Assembly (NCBI GenBank): GCA_037013495.1
Contig: CM072807.1
Span: forward strand, 14,511,001 to 14,575,000
Length of the DNA stretch: 64,000 bases
Reading direction: 5' to 3'
Source: Hippophae tibetana
Taxonomy: Eukaryota; Streptophyta; Magnoliopsida; Rosales; Elaeagnaceae
Of this stretch, positions 10,178 to 21,300 are shown piece after piece (position 1 is the stretch's first letter; every line of letters begins with the position of its first letter). The notes under the pieces were generated by a model. The model was not told the origin of the DNA and ran no database searches. It saw only the letters and a list, made by a program, of their open reading frames with translations. The translations under genes were made by a program, and so were the position numbers.

Positions 10178-13100
10178 GCCACCCCATTTTATCGCCCTAA
10201 AGGAGGTTCAAAAGAGGACTTCAAACATCAAGGTTGCACCTACTGTCACAACCCCAATCATGAGCTTCTTACATGTCTCATTCGGGTATGTATATATTGT
10301 CACAAGAAGGGTCCAAGACACTTTAACAGAGATTGCTTTCGGAATCCCTCTAAGCATTCCTCACGGAATCCCTCTCAGAATCCCTCTCAACATGCTTCAG
10401 GTAAAAATAGTAACTCATCTATCACTGCTGTTTTTTCTGAGGATAATCATGACAAATATACCTTCTCTACTCAAGAACTTGAAAGTCTTCTTAAACATGT
10501 TCTCTCACAATCTAGTAATCCTCCTCCTACTGCCTTGTCTCTCACATCAGGTAAATTTTTATGGTATTTTGATTCTGCTTGTTGTAACCATATGACTCAT
10601 GATACTCACATCTTCTCTCCCACATAATCTTTCATCTCCAAACCTTTAATTCAAACTGCCAATGGTTCACATATGCATGTTAATGTTGTACGACAAATTT
10701 CCACATCTTCTATATCACTTTCTGACACCTTTCATATTCCCAACCTTACTCTAAATCTTATCTCTGTTGGTCAATTATGTGAACTTGGTCTTACTATTAC
10801 TTTTTCCTCTTTTGGTTGTCATGTGCAGGATCCACAGGCAGGACCAGATCCTTGGGATAGGCCGTAAGGTTGGACGATTATTTGAACTTATCGACCTTCA
10901 TCTACCCAATTATCCTCATACTTCCGTTGCTGCTTCTACTACTCCTATCAACCTATGTCATGCTCGTCTAGGCCATACATCTATAGGATGTCTTCGTCCC
11001 TTAGCATCTTTTGGTAAATTATGATTTGTTTCTATTTCTGATAATGTAAATTGTTTGCCTTGTCAATTGGGAAAACAACCTGCTTTATGTTTTAATAAAA
11101 GTGATTCTACTTTTGCCTCCCCTTTTGACTTAATTCATTCTGATGTTTGGGGTAAATCCCCACATCCTACTATAGGGGGATGTGTTTACTTTGTCATTTT
11201 TATTGATGATTATTCAAGATTCACATGGATTTTTCTCATGAAACATAGATTTGAATTACCCAAAATTTATTATGATTTTGCCCAAATGGTTAAAACCCAA
11301 TTTTCTCAAAATATCAAAGTATTTAGAGCTGATAATGATATGGAATATAAAGAAACAAAGTTTTTAAATTTTCTTTGACAAAATGGGACTCTTTCTCAAT
11401 ATTCTTGTTTTGGCACATCTCAACAAAATGGAAGAGCTGAGCGAAAACACAGACATATTCTTAATACTGTTCACACTCTCCTCATTTCTAGTTCTTGTCT
11501 TGAACGCTTTTGGGATGAAGCAGCTCTTACAACTGTTTATACTATCAATCGTTTTCCCATGCCTATTATTCACAATCAATCCCCTTATGAACGTCTCTAT
11601 AGTACTTCTCCATCTTATGAACTGCTCAAAGTGTTTGGTTGTGCCTGTTTTGTTCTACTTCACCCTCATGAACGCAATAAATTAGAACCCCTTGCTCGCC
11701 TTTGTTGTTTCTTAGGGTATGGAATAGAACACAAAGGCTATCATTGTTGGGACCCTATCTCTAAACGATTGCGCATCTCTCATCATGTCATCTTTTGGGA
11801 ACATAAAATGTTTTCCTCTATTTCCTCATTTCATGTCTCATCTCCTACCTCACTCTCATTTTTAATGACCCAACTATTGATTTATTTCCTCCTGACATTG
11901 CTCCATTACCCTCACCATCATCTACTACGGTTTCTCCTGATGTGTCTGTTCCTTCTACTGATCCTACCATAACAACATCTTCTGAAGACCAACTACCTGA
12001 TTGTCCAGAGTCATCACTTCGTCTTTCTACTCGTGTAAGTAGTCTTCCTTTTCATCTTTGTGATTACCAATGTTTCTCTACTATTTTGTCTCATCATGAA
12101 CCCCAAAACTATAGAGAAGCTAGTTCTAACCCTCATTGGCAGCAAGCTATGACAGATGAATTACAGGCATTAACAAAAGCATATACATGGGATCTTGTTG
12201 ATCTTCCATCTAATAAATCTTTGATTGGTTGTAAGTGGATTTTCAAAATCAAAACTCATTCAGATGGGTCTGTGGAACGATATAAAGCTCGTCTGGTTTC
12301 AAAGGGTTTTACACAGAAATATGGAATCGACTATAAAGAAACTTTTGCACCTGTAGCTCACCTCACCTCTATTCGAAGTATCATTGTTGTTGCTGCTGCC
12401 CAAAATTGGAACATGTTTCAAATGGATGTCAAAAATTATTTTCTCAATGGAGACATAACTGAGGAAGTTTATATGAAACCTCCTCCTGGATACACTCATT
12501 CACCTCATCAAGTATGCAGACTTCGTCGTGCTCTCTATGGCCTCAAACAAGCTCCTCAGGCTTGGTTTGCCAAATTCAGCTCTACACTTACTGACTTTGG
12601 TTTCACTTCCAATTCTTATGACTCCGGTCTCTTTATTCGGAAGACTCCCACTGGTGTAACACTTATACTTCTTTATGTAGATGATATGATCATAACAGGG
12701 AATGACTCTAATGGAATTATTGATCTTAAGCAGTTTCTGAGCCATCAATTTGAAATGAAAGACCTTGGTCATCTCCACTACTTGTTGGGCCTAGAAATCT
12801 CATCTGATTCTCAAGGATATTATCTCTCTCAAGCAAAGTACTCTTCTAATATTCTTAATCGGGTTGGCCTTACTGATTGCAAAACTGCATCAACACCTCT
12901 AGAAACCAATGTCAAACTTACTCCATTAGATGGTACTATTCTCTCAGATGCCACATTATACAGACAACTAGTAGGCAGTCTTGTTTATCTCACAATCACT
13001 CGTCCTGACATTGCCTATGTTGTTCATCTGGTTAGTCAATTCATGTCTGCTTCACGGTCTACCCATTATACTGTGGTTCTTCGCATTCTCCGCTACAACA

Positions 13101-13627
13101 AAGGCACCATGTTTCATGGTCTCAACTTCTCCAACAAGTCTAATCTTCTTCTTTCTGCCTATTCTGATACTGATTGGGTAGGTGACCCAACTGATCGTCG
13201 CTCTACTACTGGATATTGTTTCTTTCTTGGAAACTCTCTCATATCTTGGCGAAGCAAGAAACAATCCCTCACTTCTCGATCCAGCACTGAAGCTAAATAT
13301 CTTGCTCTTGTTGACACCAGTCAAGAACTTCTTTGGCTCTGTTGGTTACTTGCTGATATGGGTGTTCTCCAATCAACTGCAACTATCCTATATTGTGACA
13401 ATCAGAGTACTATTCAGATTGCTCTCAATAATGTATTTCATGAACGAACAAAACATATCGAGATTGATTGTCATTTTGTTCGTCAACATGTACTTCAAGA
13501 TACTGTTTGTCTCAAATCAATATCCTCCACAGATCAAACAGCTGACATCTTCACCAAATCTCATCTACCAAGCAGATTTCAAGAATTAGTTTCCAAACTT
13601 AAGTTGATTGTTTCTCTTCCTCCTTAA
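10178..13627 (+). pseudogene. copia polyprotein region of C1 (gag end, protease, integrase, RT, RNase H)
   Basis: Reading from the left: a Cys/His cluster typical of a gag end (10235-10340), the protease-type motif WYFDSACCNHM, the pre-integrase motif CHARLGHTSIG, integrase motifs (HSDVWGKSP, FIDDYSRFTW), then a long reverse transcriptase with RYKARLVSKGFTQKYGIDY, FQMDVKNYFLNGD, LYGLKQAPQAW and the active-site box LLYVDDMIITG. RNase H follows with SWRSKKQSLTSRSSTEAKY and IEIDCHFVRQHV. Domain order (integrase before reverse transcriptase) defines Ty1/copia. It shares close relatives of its RNase H with the small element C2. It is a broken relic with several breaks. Confidence 0.85.
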
Positions 13628-13640
13628 GTTTGAGGGGGGA

Positions 13641-13902
13641 TGTTAAGTTATATTTGATATTGTAATTCACTTAGACTTCACTTGTACTACATTTGTATTA
13701 TTTCACTTGTACTACACTTCTACTATTTCAATTGTACTACACTTGTACTACACTTGTACTACACTTGTACTACACTTGTACTACACTTGTACTACACTTG
13801 TTACAACTCTATAAATAAAGTTTTCTATGTACATTCTAAAATACCCCAATACAACATTAAATCATTCTTTCTTCTTATCTCTCTATACTCTTCACACCAT
13901 CA
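13641..13902 (+). repeat. 3' LTR of copia element C1
   Basis: Begins TGTTAAGTTATATTTG directly after the polypurine tract; the right end is uncertain (a TCA at 13900-13902 is the best guess). It contains an 11-bp minisatellite and a TATA-like CTATAAATAAAG near 13809. Confidence 0.65.
13741..13800 (+). repeat. 11-bp minisatellite in the LTR of C1
   Basis: Unit ACTTGTACTAC, about five and a half perfect tandem copies, with degenerate copies back to about 13680. Confidence 0.9.
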
Positions 13903-14261
13903 ATTTTTGGCACATATAAAACTATCATTGCTTATAGATATTCAAATTTTAAAATGATTTATCTAATGATCCAACGATAAAATTAATTCATATTTTTATT
14001 TTATGTTACAAATTCAAATCACACAAATATATATTTAAAAAATATGAATTTAGAGAGATTATCCATCAATCTTGAACCAATGATAATATAGCTATTCATA
14101 TCAATCAATAATTTCTCTTGCAAATTTTAATAGTAAAAATGAAAAAGAAAAACTATTTTTAGCTCTTTTTATTTTCTCACTTTCATGATAATGTCATGCT
14201 ATTCGCTAAGATCATTGGTCTATGAATAAAAAATAACTGATTTAATTACATTATATTATTT

Positions 14262-14322
14262 TAGAAAAAATATATGTTATTTTTCTTACAACATCAAATA
14301 ATATATGTTTTCTATAAAAATA

Positions 14323-14353
<31 letters not shown>

Positions 14354-14410
14354 TTATAGAAAACATATGTTATTTATGTTGTAAGAAAAATAATATATAT
14401 TATTTTTATA
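14262..14410. repeat. Fold-back (inverted repeat) element, MITE-like
   Basis: The left arm near 14270-14320 (TTTTTCTTACAACAT, then TATGTTTTCTATAAAAA) is repeated in reverse complement at 14351-14400 (TTTTTATAGAAAACATATG, then ATGTTGTAAGAAAAA). A TA repeat forms the turn. Such long palindromes are typical of small fold-back or MITE-type DNA elements; no family is assigned. Confidence 0.6.
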
Positions 14411-14894
14411 AGGATGATTAAAAATGAAATCATATTAATAAGTAGTTATTTTACAATTCCATTTTTAACAAGCTTATTTTAGAAAGAAAATTACAATAAA
14501 ATTTGGAGAAGGGAGAAATATGGAATACATTGGCCTAGGCATAAAATTATATAATTTATATTTTAGAAACTATATGTTAAATAATGAGTGTGCTAAAGTA
14601 TGGAGCACTTATATATCTCATATTTGACTTGTTAGTTTCTTATTAGATAAAATTATATATGTTTGATTGTATTTACCAATTATAATACGCAATATTACTT
14701 GTGATAAATAAATTTTTTTAATTTATAATCATTAAAAAAGGGCTAGTTTTGTAGTACTTTTATTTTTAATAAATTGGTTAAATTTTTTAATTAGTAACAA
14801 CTCATATCAAATCTCAAAGTTTTATATTAAATTACTCAATAAAAAGATCAAAATACTCTCATAGCTTTAAAAAAAATGAGACCAATGTCGAACA

Positions 14895-15270
14895 TCATAA
14901 CATATCTAGCAGTCATTGACAGTGAATGTACCGTATATCAATTGGTGACCCCATTAGAGCTCCGGTGACCACTGTTAGCAACCCCATCGAAGGTGCATGT
15001 AACATGTTACATACAAAGATACAACTAATTGTAATATGTTCATACAAAGGTAAAGGTGGATGTAATATATTACATACCAAGATGGAAGTGAATATAACAT
15101 GTTACATACAAAGATATACGTAAGTTTAAAAAATTATATATAAAAATACATATGAATGTAATATATTATATCTAATGGGTTGCCAACGATGGTGAACTGA
15201 ACTCTAGTGGGTCGCTAACAATGGTTGCCAAAACTCTACCGGTGCTAGCTATCGAAGATTTTGTGAGATC
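14895..15270. repeat. Inverted-repeat element with a 32-bp tandem core
   Basis: Imperfect inverted arms (about 14938-14985 and 15176-15225; for example TTAGCAACCCCAT against ATGGGTTGCCAA) flank four degenerate units of about 32 bp (14990-15120) built on GTAACATGTTACATACAAAGAT. Weaker arm similarity extends outwards to TCTAGCAG and GCTAGCTATCGAAG. It may be a non-autonomous DNA transposon; no duplicated target site was found. Confidence 0.5.
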
Positions 15271-15632
15271 TAATCTTATTTTTATTTAATTAAATATTTG
15301 TATTAAGAATATTTTGATATTTATGGAAATAAAATTATCAATTATAGATTAATATTTTGATAATTTAAAAAATTAATAAAAAAAGCTTTAGGTTATACCA
15401 ATATTCTTGAACTTTCTTGACGATATATTCATACGTGCCTTTTCGGAATGGTTTTTATTTTTAAATTTGAATGATATATGTAACCTAATTAAGTAATTAT
15501 ATATCAACAACATTTAAATTGTAGGTAATTATAACTAAAATAACACTAAATAGTATTGAATTACAGATATAGGCACATTTTTTTACAGGAGTTAAATTAT
15601 TTCATATTTATTATACCATACTAATAGTTGAA

Positions 15633-16044
15633 TGAGAGAATTAGATAGACTTTTGAATGAATAATACTCTTGATAATTATCATTTAAGATAGTGTATATA
15701 TATATATATAACAATAATATTTAGCACTTTAACAAACTATTTAAACACTAATTAATAATAGAATAGATAACATGTATTGCATTACACCATAAGTTACACT
15801 ACACCTAATATCATTCCTAAGTTAATAGGGGGAGGAACTACCATAAGCTTGGTACGTATAGAATAGAAGAGCTGCTCAGGAAGGGGCTTAATGAAAATGT
15901 CAATCAATCTCAACCTGTTTCATATGAATATGTTGCACTGGATTGGAGGTAAGTTATTTTACATTGACATTGTCACAAAAAGAACTAGTGTGTGAGGCAT
16001 AGTGACATGTAAATCTTACAGCAAGTAGCCTAACCACATCACCT
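15633..16044 (-). mobile_element. Copia element C3, left end: 3' LTR and RNase H tail
   Basis: 15633 to about 15813 matches the LTR-like sequence at about 32713-32912, also in minus orientation. Next to it the minus strand encodes a copia RNase H tail (SNPVQHIHMKQVEID and KPLPEQLFYSIRTKLM). Together with the fragment at 31273-32912 this is best read as the two ends of one old copia element, separated by later insertions. It is broken and old: the LTR copies differ at many positions and in length. Confidence 0.65.
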
Positions 16045-17632
16045 TGATCGCCACAAAAATTGTGTGTGCAATGAATACGCAAGTATACATATCATAACAA
16101 GTAATTCAATGATAAGTAAAGATTATTCCCACGGAGATTATTTTGTTAGAAATTAATTTTTTAAAACTAAAAATAATAAAAATCAATTTTTTTGTATTTT
16201 TATCTTTTAAGAAATAAAAATTAAAATAACTAAAAGTAAATAGCAATAATTAATTAAATCAGATTTTGTGACTAAAAAGATATATTAGAAAATATCTAGG
16301 AATACTTAATCCTTCAATTTTTCAAACATGTGAATCGCTAAAATCCCTCTAATATAATATCAATTAATTATATGGTCAATTGAATCTAACTTCTCTCTCA
16401 AGTAAACTACACACCATATAGTAATTAATTTAATCATACTCTCATGCAAATTAAATTACATACTACTCATTAAGTTCATCAATTATGGATTACATACAAA
16501 AGAATCATACATCTCTTCCTAGAAACTATGCATGTTATTTAATCAAAACAAACAATTAAATAATTCTCTCAAATCTATTTAATTGCCTCTATAGATAAAT
16601 TTTTAGTCAAAAAATTAATAGCATAAAAATTAGATTAAATAATATAATTAAATTAATATTATAATTGAGAAAAAACATTAGATCATCACATGGTGAAAAT
16701 TGGATTCATAAGATCCCTAAATTAATAAATTAATTACTCATAATTGTGTTCATAAAGCTCATATTTTTCATAAAGAAAGACATAAAATTAATAAAGAAAA
16801 GAGTAGAAAAAGAAATACAATCAATCCATTGAATTGTAGTATTAATTTTCCATTGAATCTCCACCAAAATTATGTCGTCTCTTGAATTTTTCTGTAATTT
16901 TTTTTCTTTGTAGCTCTAAAAACTGACCAAAATTATGCTAATGGAGGCTAATTAGGATTCATGGAGTGATTAGGGGATTAAATAAAGCTCTGGTGCAATC
17001 TATACCATCCGATCAGCTTCAAATCAAGGGATATGATCAAAACAAACAAAATTGACAGTTTCAGCCAATCACAATATGACATGTGGCATTAGAAATTCAT
17101 TGGGAGAATGAGGGAGCGATACGTGGCAGGGGAGACCGATTAGAGTCAACGCTCACCGAGTCAACAACACATGGCATGAGGAGATGCGCAGAGCAATGGC
17201 GTGGTGAAACATGGTATGACGCATTGACCAAATTCCAAACTCAGATAGAACACCGTGATGACATGTGGCATATGTTTCGTCCTCCTCACACATGGTGCAA
17301 CGCGATTCACTCTTGGTGATTGCGTGGCTTGCTCAGTCAACTCGTCTGCTTGCGTGACATGGCACGTGGCAGCTCTTGTTTGATACTGCGTTAAAACTTC
17401 ATAAAAATTCCAAAATTTATATTTTCACCCCTTTTCATTAAAAAGTTTATATTTTAATATTTTTTTACCAAAACAAATACTATTTATTGAATAAAAAAAG
17501 TAAATATTAAATAAAAAAAGTGCGCTAATGACTCTATTTTCATAGAGTCATCACATCGCCAAACTTAAATTTTTGCTTGTCCTCAAGTAAAGCTAAGTAT
17601 AACTAAATAAAATAACTTGGGTAGTACATTCA
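16045..17632 (-). mobile_element. Gypsy element F remnant: LTR plus a few internal bases
   Basis: 16045 to about 17553 begins TGATCGCC and matches, along its length, the two LTRs of element E (34359 and 39508). The next 80 bases hold the 3' internal end in minus orientation: on the minus strand CTTGAGGACAAG at 17576-17587, then TTTAAGTTTGG before the LTR. A GC-richer stretch at about 16960-17400 with repeated CACGTGGCA-type motifs lies in the promoter half. Nothing else of F is left. Confidence 0.7.
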
Positions 17633-18583
17633 TAAGTATACTTCTATTAGTGTATGCATATTTGATAACAGTATTTTATATAGTTATTTTCATCTATTTT
17701 ATTAATTATAATTGTTATATTCTTGACATTTTTTAGTTAATTTTAGTTTAATAAATTAGTATTTACTATTTTTTTATAAATTTTAATAAAATTAAATAAT
17801 TTGTATCGAAAACGTACTTAATTGCAAATTTCTGTCCAAAAATATAATTTATATAAAAGAGTGTTTAATTGCAATTATAAAAGTCAAAAATATAATTTAA
17901 ATTAAAATCGGGCTTAATTTTAATTATTAAAAGTTTAAAAATTTAATTTAAATTAGAAAATGGCTTAACTACAATTAAAGAAAGTGTAGAAATTAATTTG
18001 AATTAAATTTGTGGGTCAAAATGCAATTAATAAAAAGTTGAATTTCTGCGGAAAAGAAGAGCCACTCGCGACATTCACAACGCCCAGCACACATTGCTCG
18101 ATCATCCCATCAATGGTCAAGATTTGGCGCGTGATATCCAGATGCAACAAAAGCGATTGGGCCGGAATTCCTGAAGCACGCAGCTCGGCACACGTGGGGC
18201 CCACCGACCGCGTAGACTGGCGTGCAGGGTAGGACCCACATGTTGGCTATGCAGAATTTCCACGAGGCACATCGCTCACCGTTGGATCAGTTGAACGGTC
18301 CAGATTGAAGCGCGTGGAACCAAGCTATCGCGCACCGAGCCACTCGTCTACAAATCATTTGCGACGTGGTTCATCCAAGCAGCGTGCACCCTCGCGTTTC
18401 AACGAAAAATAAGCAGCCATGTGTCTCCTAAATATTCCAGCCAATAACATGACGACATATGGCACATATTTGGTAAAATAAAAACGCAGAAACGGCGCCC
18501 ACTTCCAGCCGTTTAGATTTTCCAGCGCGAGGAAATCTCGTGCGTTGCGGTCCATCAGACCCCCATGTGCCCGGCCTGCCCGT
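17633..18583 (+). repeat. Unassigned GC-shifted repeat fragment, possibly part of an LTR
   Basis: From TGATAACAGTATTTTATATAG at about 17663 the sequence is first AT-rich with repeated AATTTAAATTA / GCAATTA phrases, then from about 18040 becomes about half G+C up to the start of B at 18584. This two-part composition and the TG start resemble a gypsy LTR, but no second copy is in the window. Short open frames on both strands at 18011-18628 show no known motif and are not called as genes. Confidence 0.35.
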
Positions 18584-20545
18584 TGATGAGTGCTCAAAAA
18601 GCACTAAAATTACCATGATTTTATGCACATTAATTGATTAAAAATATATATATTTATATGTTTTATCATATATTAATAAAAATTTGTCTTTTTTCAAAAT
18701 CACGGGTATTTTTATTGTTTTTCAGGTATTTTGGCTTAAAAACGTAATTTAAAGACTCAAAGAGAAAAAATGGAAGCAATACATCACAAATATATTAATA
18801 AATAAATGGGGAAAGGTCAACAAATATGGAAAAATTCGACAAAATGGGTCAAAAAGGTCAAAAAAGGGAAAATCGTGCCGCCGCGCCCCAGCGCCCAGTC
18901 GCGCGCATCACGCCCAGACCCGCACGCTCCAGCGCAGCCCCAGTCCCGCGCCAAGCCGCGCATGCCTTGCCCCAGAATCGTGCGCAGCGCTTGCCCCTGC
19001 GTGCGCGACGACGCCTGTGTTCCCCCCATTTGTGGGCGCAACCGCTCCATGACGTCATGCTAACGTCATCAATGACCTCAGCAATTGCACTCTGCGTTTT
19101 TGCCATTTTTTATCATTTTTTCACTCACTTTTTCTCTCCATCCTCACCTATAAATACCCTCTTCCCTTCACTTCTAAACACACCTCAAAACCATTCTTCT
19201 CTTCTCTTTCTTTCTCTCATTTCTTAGTTTTTAAGCTTTTCTTAGTTTCTTTCTTACTTTTAAGTTTTTCTTAGTTTCTTTCTTAGTTTTTAAGCTTTTC
19301 TTAGTTTCTTTCTTAGTTTTTAGTTAAAGTCTCTTAGTTTTAGAGTTCTTCTGTTTTTCAGAAGAACTAGTAATGTTTTTGTAATTTATTAGCTTTTTGA
19401 TTCAATAAATGGGAGTGCAAATTCTGCTTGGAGGTTTTTCAGCAACGGGAATAGCATCGAAGTTCTGTAAGGATTTTATTTTCTTTACAGTTATTTTTTA
19501 TGCTTTATTCTTACATGTTATATTTAATTTGTCTGTGATTAAATTAAACTCTGTTGGCTGTTTGTAAACATGATATAATAATAACGTTGTTATGCTTGCG
19601 AAATATTAAATAGGTGAAAATTTCTAAAATGAATTGATTTTATTTTTATTTAAGATCTTATATTAAGAATGTTAGAGATAAATATATTATTTTTCATTAC
19701 AAAATTAAATCTGAAAATTAGATTTTAAGGTTTAGTTATCCGGTCTAATTTAGAGTAGTGCTATTTTATTTGTTGGTACAATCGCCCGGTAGTTAGAGTG
19801 AAACTCTATTTCAAAAGTTTTTATAAGAATTATTATGTGAAAATGTATTAACAACATGTTTTCAGTAGTGGTTTTAAAACTTGAAAGTTAGTACTCGGAT
19901 AATTAAATTCTTATGTTTAATTTGGACACCTTGAATAAAGTTTAAACTGTCTAACCCCACCAAATGTGGCATTTAAATGGTTCATTTTCAATCTCTCAGA
20001 AAAAGGAATTAATTTAATTAACCAAATTAGTTATCAACTCCACCCATAGGTGTTAATTAATTTGTTTAGTTAACAAAGAATATCTAACCCCACCAAAGGT
20101 GGTATTCATATAAAAAAGAGAAAATAAATAAAATATCAATTTATATCTTTAATAACCTAGATAATATAAGCAAGCATAATTAATTTAGTTATTATATCCA
20201 TAAATACTCCACTATTATAAATGATAAAATTTGCAAAAATATTTATTGAATCTGTATCTATGTTTATTTTTATGTTATTAGATTATATTTATTGAATCTG
20301 TATCTATGTTTATGTTATTAGATTAGAAACACAAAAACCAAACTATCGTGACAAGATGTTTAGGATTTAATTTCGTTTTTAAAAGTTTGAATAATAAATT
20401 AAAAATCACATACATTCCTTCCTTAGATCGACCTTGAGAGTATAATTATTATTTTCTTCGAAATAATTCGTGCACTTGCGAGAGTTTTATAAATATTAAA
20501 ACCAAAGTATTGGCAAGAATCGACGATGTCGGTTTTCGCTCATCA
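18584..20545 (+). repeat. 5' LTR of element B
   Basis: 1962 bp, starts TGATGAGTGCTC and ends GCTCATCA. It has a terminal hairpin (18589-18605), a GC-rich island (18876-19040), a TATA box, a CTTAGTTTCTTTC repeat leader (about 19220-19330) and, near the end, degenerate repeats of TTATTGAATCTGTATCTATG (20240-20310). Confidence 0.9.
19149..19156 (+). promoter_or_regulatory. TATA box of the 5' LTR of B
   Basis: TATAAATA in CACCTATAAATACCC, conserved at the same place in LTR A (1348) and the right LTR of B (30779-30786). Confidence 0.7.
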
Positions 20546-20551
20546 AATTTT

Positions 20552-20569
20552 TGGCGCCGTTGCCGGGGA
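20552..20569 (+). other. Primer binding site of B (tRNA-Asp type)
   Basis: TGGCGCCGTTGCCGGGGA, six bases after the LTR, complementary to the tRNA-Asp 3' end. Confidence 0.9.
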
Positions 20570-21300
20570 AGGAATAGTGTTTTTAAATTATTTATCAAAA
20601 TTTTAAATACATTTTTGTGCTGTAAATAATTGTGATTTTTTTGTTTTAATAAAAATAATAAAATAAAAAATAAAAATAAATTTAATAGTAAAATAATTTA
20701 GAAATTTGAAATCTAAAGTAAATTTTTTTACCGTTCATGAATAGTAAAAAAAATAAAAACTTTAAAAAAACTTTTAAGATAGAAAAAAAAATAATATAGT
20801 ATAAATAGTAAAATAAAATTACCGTTCATAAATAGTAAAAAAAAATTAAAATTTCAAAAATTTTAAGATAAAAAATAAATAATATAGCGTTAATAGTAAA
20901 TTAAAATTATCGTTCTTGAATAAAAAAAAATTAACTTAGATTTTGATTAACTTATATTACATAAACATATATTTTGTTAATTTAATTAAATTTATACCTA
21001 ACTTAACTTAATTAACTTAATAGCATAAAAAGTAAAAATCTAAGAGAGTTCTGTCTAGGAGACTAGTTCTTGGAAGCCTTTGTGCCACTAGTCTTTCCTG
21101 GGAACGTTGTTCTGGCTAGGAGAATGGTTTTTAAGGAGTCGTTGCACACTGATTATGTTATTTAAAAAATAAAAAATAAAAAAATTTGATTTAGGGTTTA
21201 ACTAGTTTTGTTTAGTGTTTTGTATTAAATACCATGTAAATTTTCTCTAAATTTTTTTATTTTGTTGACAGGAGTTTTAAATTTACGTTTACAATAGTCT
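20570..21300 (+). other. Leader of element B with tandem repeats and a hairpin
   Basis: Non-coding leader between primer site and first gag. A degenerate repeat of about 90 bp appears three times (marks: CCGTTCATGAATAG at 20731, CCGTTCATAAATAG at 20821, TCGTTCTTGAATA at 20909). A hairpin follows at 21060-21094 (stem AGACTAGT / ACTAGTCT, 19-base loop), and GTTCTGTCTAGGAGA at about 21047 is echoed by GTTCTGGCTAGGAGA at about 21107. Retroelement packaging signals lie in this region; assigning that role here is inference. Confidence 0.5.

Larger units (their letters stand above)
10178..13902 (+). mobile_element. Ty1/copia element C1, 3' portion
   Basis: The part right of element A carries copia-order domains: a zinc-knuckle end of gag, protease (motif near 10570), GAG-pre-integrase and integrase (about 10960-11700), reverse transcriptase (about 12190-12900) and RNase H (about 13150-13590), then a polypurine tract TTTGAGGGGGGA and a short 3' LTR from 13641. 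The 5' part was displaced beyond the left window edge by A. It is a fossil with several breaks in the first half; the reverse transcriptase-RNase H part reads as one long open frame. Confidence 0.85.
13903..15632. other. AT-rich spacer with two palindromic repeats
   Basis: No gene seen. It contains a fold-back repeat (14262-14410) and an inverted-repeat unit with a tandem core (14895-15270), listed separately. The rest is AT-rich DNA with no recognisable coding content. Confidence 0.6.

Noticed and set aside
13682-13957. Frame rich in LVLHLYYTCTT repeats
   Set aside because: Translation of the 11-bp minisatellite in an LTR.
13903-15632. CRISPR-like reading of the 32-bp repeats near 14990-15120
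   Set aside because: Units are directly adjacent without spacers, degenerate, and in a plant genome.
18011-18628. Open frames on both strands in GC-richer DNA
   Set aside because: No known motif, and they lie in a repeat-like fragment and across the start of an LTR.
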